DNA from: Elephas maximus indicus | Taxonomy: Eukaryota; Chordata; Mammalia; Proboscidea; Elephantidae | Direction of reading: 5' to 3' | Length of the DNA stretch: 64,000 nucleotides | NCBI RefSeq assembly: GCF_024166365.1 | Contig: NC_064832.1 | Location: 48,326,249 to 48,390,248, forward strand | Shown: positions 60,198 through 64,000 of the stretch, one piece after another | Layout of the letters: every line of letters starts with the position of its first letter | How positions within the stretch are numbered: position 1 is the first letter of the stretch | The notes under the pieces: generated by a model | Seen by the model: the letters and a program-made list of their open reading frames with translations, nothing else | Told to the model about the DNA's origin: nothing | The model's database searches: none | Translations under genes and position numbers: made by a program

Positions 60198-60559
60198 ATA
60201 GTAATAATTCTGTTTGTTGAAAAATAAAGCAGAATCAATATCACATTCTTCACCAGTTCATGCTCCACATAATAATGTCTGAGCACCTACAACCGTACTT
60301 TTCTACTTGAGCCATGCACACCTACCAGAAGAGACCCTATCTGGCTCTGGGCACGGAGTGTATAAGAAATCTTCAGTTCTCTGTTAAGCTCTATTCTTGG
60401 CACTCTGCTTGTTGCCCAAATACCTATTTTTCTTCCTTCCCAGACATATAACATCATTCTTGAACTTTTGTTCCCATATTTCCCTATCTAAGGAAACCCT
60501 ACTAAATCCTGAATCTTGTATGCAGTGTTGCATTGATAAGTGTTTAAAACGCCTCTCCT

Positions 60560-60588
60560 TGAACTCGATGGCACCTAACAACAACACT
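60560..60588 (+). mobile_element. Isolated RTE-type tail
   Basis: gaactcgatggcacctaaca followed by acaacac is the terminal motif of RTE and its SINEs. No SINE body precedes it. The sequence upstream is unassigned. Confidence 0.55.
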
Positions 60589-60944
60589 CATAGTAAAGGA
60601 AAGAGGTTTTATAACCCTCAAATGCCTATATCACAATTTGTTTATTCAGTCACTGCTTGATAAGTACTTGGATTTTTCTGGGTTTTTTTGGGGAGGTGCT
60701 ATTTGAATAAACTGCTATAAGCATACATGAATAGGTCTCAACTTAGAGGAGCGTTACGAGATGCTTAAAACTTTAAGGGCTGTCAGCTTATGGTGAGTAA
60801 GTAAAATCTAGAAAAAATATGTGTAGAGTGAGCAAAGGAAGCCCTGACTTATAATTTACCAATTTTAAGCGTAAAAATACTCCCACCATAGCCAATTTCA
60901 GACTGCCAAGCTGATTTCATTGAACACGATCTTGAGAAGTGTAT

Positions 60945-61330
60945 TAGTTATTGTTGCTGTTAGTTATTGCTGCATAACAAATTACCCCAAAATTTACCAA
61001 CTTAAAACAACACACAATTTTCACACACTTTCTGCCTGTCAATAAGCCAGGCACAGCTTAACTGGATCTCCCGCTTGGGTTTCTCATAAGGCTGAATTCA
61101 AAGTACAGGCTCAATTGGACAAGTATCTTCTTCTAAGCTCACTCACCTGATCGTTGGAAGAATTCGGTCTTCTTAAAACCATCATTTGTAACTGCTCATT
61201 TCTGACTTGATCCCTCTTCACAGGATCACTTGCCTACCTGAGTTAAAGTCTTATCAGGAAGGGACCGTTTTTCTGGTAGATGCTGTGCCTCCTGGACTGG
61301 GTTGTCCAACTGTGTCCCATTGCACCTAAG
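60945..61330 (+). repeat. Possible MaLR/MLT1-type LTR fragment
   Basis: Contains tattgctgcataacaaatta, ccccaaaatttaccaactta, aaacaacacacaatttt and a gctcactcacctgatcgttg box, which resemble mammalian-wide LTR consensus phrases. The family is recalled, not searched. Confidence 0.4.
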
Positions 61331-61339
61331 TCTCAGCAA

Positions 61340-61850
61340 GATGACAATGAATCCAAGCAACAATATGGAATCCCAATCCAAAAGCAAAATATTTCATTTG
61401 GAGACGATAGTCTAAACCTGAAGATGTCTTTGATTCTCAGTATTAAATTATTTTAACATTAGTTTCTTTAATAATGATGGGATTATTCAATTCAGCTCAT
61501 CATTATGAAACAGTATGTCTTTCTCCTTAACTTTATCTTGGATTTTGCTTCATATAACATTCATTGCATCTCTTTCTTTTAAAACATTAGTTGACCTTTT
61601 ATAACTCTGCTCTCTGGGTTTCTATGATCCAATATTTTTATGATACACACTAAACCTCCCTGTCATTCTTTCTCTGTCTCTTTTCAGGGCTTCCCCTTCC
61701 TTGGCTGCCTTTTCAATGCTCATTTTCTAAGGATTTCTTTCTCTTTACTCAGCTCATTCTACTACATACTTCCTAGATTTTATTTACTCCCCACAAGCCA
61801 AAAGCTCTTAAATTTTTAGTCATCCCAGATTTCTCCTCTGTATTGAGACC
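61340..61850. other. No recognised gene or repeat
   Basis: C/T-rich to AT-rich sequence between the LTR-like and old L1 fragments. No open frame of note. Confidence 0.35.
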
Positions 61851-61854
61851 CATT

Positions 61855-62300
61855 CACAAACATATACAGAAGTTTGTCCATAATCACCAAATAACTGGGA
61901 AAAATTCCATGAAGCAGTGAATGAATAAGCAAATTATGATATAAGCATACAATGAAATACTACTCAGCATTAAAAAGGAACAAGTTGCTGATACATGCAA
62001 CAACATGGATTATACTAAGTGAGAGCAGTCAGGGCACAAAAGCTATATACTGTATGATTCTGTTTATATGACATTCCAGAAAGGCAAAAGTATAAGGGAA
62101 AAAAAGGGATTCGTGTGTTCCTGGTTCTGGGAGTGGGGAAAAGGAGTGGAAAACAAAAGAAAATGAGGAATGATGGATATATTCTATGGCTTGATTTTGG
62201 TAGTGGTTACATAACTATTTGCATTTGTCAAAAATAATACTATACTCTAAAAAAAATGAATTCTAGTGTATATAAGTTGTACCTTAATAAGCCTAATGTT
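61855..62300 (+). mobile_element. Old L1 3' end fragment, sense
   Basis: Contains acaatgaaatactactcagc, attaaaaaggaacaagttgc, acatgcaacaacatggatta, tactgtatgattctgtttat, ctgggagtggggaaaag and gttgtaccttaataagcc. These are in the order of old L1M-type 3' ends (end of ORF2 and 3'UTR). Confidence 0.72.
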
Positions 62301-62766
62301 AAAAAATTAACATAGGAAATATTGAATTTAGTATTGTTTCTTCCTCAATCTGTTCCTATACCTATATTCTGTCAATTAATACTATTTATTCAGCTACACA
62401 CCCCCACGTGTCTGTCAGTTTGTCGTACTGTGGGTGCTTGCATGTTGCTGTGGTACTGGAAGCTATGCCACTGGTAGATACCAGCAGGGTCACCCGTGGA
62501 GGACAGGTTTCAGCTTAGCTTCCAGACTAAGACAGACTAGGAAGAAGGACCCGGCAGTCTACTTCTGAAAAGCATTAGCCAGTGAAAACCTTATGAATAC
62601 CAGCAGAACATTGTCTGATATAGTGCTGGAAAATGAGCCTCACAGGTTGGAAGGCACTCAAAAGATAACTGAGGAAGAGCTGCCTCCTCAAAGTAGAGTC
62701 AACCTTAATAATGTGGATGGAGTGTAGCTTTCGGGACCTTCATTTTCTGATGTGGCGCAACTCAAA

Positions 62767-64000
62767 ATGAGAAGAAACAGCTGCAAACATCCATTAATAA
62801 TCAGAACTGGAATGTATGAAGTATGAATCTAGGAAAATTGGAAATTCTCAAAAATGAAATGGAACGCATAAACATTGATATCCTAGGCATTAATGAGCTG
62901 AAATGGACTGGTATTGGCCATTTTGAATCAGATAATCATATAGTCGACTATGCTGGGAATGACAACCTGAAGAAAAATGGTGTTGCATTCATCATCAAAA
63001 AGAACGTTTCAAGATCTATACTGAAGTACAACACTGTCAGTGATAGGATAATATCCATATGCCTACGAGGAAGACCAGTTAACATGACTATTATTCAAAT
63101 TTATGAACCTACCACTAGGGCCAAAGATGAAGAAATAGGAGATTTTTATCAGCTGTTGCAGTCTGAAATTGATTGAACATGCAATCAAGATGCATTGATA
63201 ATTACTGGTGATTGGAATGCAAAAGTTGGAAACAAAGAAGAAGGATCAGTGATTGGAAAATATGGCCTTGGTGATAGAAACAATGCCAGAGATTGAATGA
63301 TAGAATTTTGCAAGACCAACAACTTCTTCATTGCAAATACCTTCTTTCACCAACATAAACGGTGACTATACACATGGACCTCGCCAGATGGAACACAGAG
63401 AAATCAAATTGACTACATCTGTGGAAAAGCTCAATATCATCTGTGGAAAAGCTCAATATCATCTGTGGAAAAGCTCAATATCATCAGTCAGAACAAAGCC
63501 AGGGGCCGACTTTGGAACAGACCATCAATTGTTCATGCACAAGGTCAAGCTGAAACTGAAGAAAATCAGAACAAGTCCATGAGAGCCAAAATATGACCTT
63601 GAGTATATCCCACCTGAATTTAGAGACTATCTGAAGAATAGATTTGACGCATGGAACACCAGTGACCAAAGACCAGACGAGTTGTGGAATGACATCAAGG
63701 ACATCATGCATGAAGAAAGCAAGAGGTCATTGAAAAGACAGGAAAGAAAGAAAACATCAAGATGGATGTCAGAGGAGACTCTGAAACTTGCTTTTGAACG
63801 TCAAGCAGCTAAAGCAAAAGGAAGAATTGATGAAATAAAAGAACTGAACAGAAGATTTCAAAGGGCGTTTCAAGAAGACAAAGAATTATAATGACGTGCA
63901 AAGAGCTGGAGATGGAAAACCAAAAGGGAAGAACACAATCGGCATTTCTCAAGCTGAAAGAACTGAAGAAAAAATTCAAGCCTCGAGTTGCAATACTGAA
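62767..64000 (+). pseudogene. RTE pol remnant, 5' part of the frame
   Basis: ATG at 62767 (M-R-R-N-S-C-K). A one-base loss near 62813 breaks the frame just before the endonuclease start, and it resumes at 62823 (frame to 63176, with I-L-G-I-N-E-L-K-W-T-G including the catalytic E). G-D-W-N-A-K-V-G is at about 63210. A three-copy 22-bp repeat follows at 63417-63482. The linker frame 63682-63891 has S-L-K-R-Q-E-R-K-K. A few frameshifts make it inactive. Confidence 0.88.
63417..63482 (+). repeat. Exact 22-bp triplication inside the RTE endonuclease
   Basis: The unit (atctgtggaaaagctcaata plus tc) occurs three times without a mismatch. The other RTE copies have one related segment here. Confidence 0.95.

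Larger units (their letters stand above)
62400..64000 (+). mobile_element. RTE LINE, 5' part, running off the window
   Basis: Starts at the 5' terminus (cacgtgtctgtcagtttgtc), with a 5'UTR to 62766, then the endonuclease and linker region. It is less decayed than the other RTE copies. The reverse transcriptase and 3' end would lie beyond base 64000. Confidence 0.92.

Overview
The window looks like intergenic DNA from an afrotherian mammal, most likely a paenungulate such as an elephant. The evidence is the repeat content. There are about twenty tRNA-derived SINEs of the AfroSINE type, whose 3' tails match an RTE LINE, and several copies of that RTE (BovB-like) LINE. Ancient MIR and L2-type debris and L1 elements are also present. 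The assignment rests on recognising these families by eye, without a database search. I find no intact protein-coding host gene, no RNA gene and no CRISPR array. Every recognisable reading frame belongs to a decayed retroelement or to a processed pseudogene.

Layout. Bases 1-5500 hold unrecognised sequence, weak L2-like remnants, six AfroSINE copies and a short RTE derivative that joins only the two RTE ends. Bases 5500-15700 are mostly unique or ancient-repeat DNA, with a MIR split by an LTR-like insertion, a pair of near-identical inverted segments and long candidate conserved noncoding stretches. At 15750-16455 a SINE with a tRNA-Gly-like head is split by two further SINEs. Minus-strand RTE copies lie at 17838-20835 and 22452-23080. 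A processed pseudogene of DKC1 (dyskerin) lies at about 26130-27538 and ends in an RTE-type tail instead of poly(A). A decayed reverse transcriptase unlike the L1 and RTE copies lies at 29887-30453. A full-length minus RTE (31225-35125, 8-bp target duplications) carries a chimeric insertion. From 38187 to 52159 a plus-strand L1 is split by an 8.1-kb, nearly full-length minus-strand L1, and target-site duplications are visible for both. The plus L1 lacks the ORF2 C-terminus. The right part holds SINEs, a candidate conserved block, an RTE with a 5' inversion (56307-59470), two SINEs, an old L1 3' end and the 5' part of a well-preserved plus-strand RTE that runs off the window.

How the parts work together. 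RTE supplied (or once supplied) the reverse transcription machinery for the AfroSINEs, which share its 3' tail, and apparently for the chimeric DKC1 copy. L1 probably made the nested L1 insertions. The catalytic reverse transcriptase motif is mutated in each of the three RTE copies and both L1 copies where it can be read, so nothing here looks autonomously active. The main biological interest is mechanistic: template switching, 5' inversion, end-to-end RTE derivatives, inverted duplications inside SINEs, tandem units in an L1 5'UTR and an unfamiliar reverse transcriptase relic.
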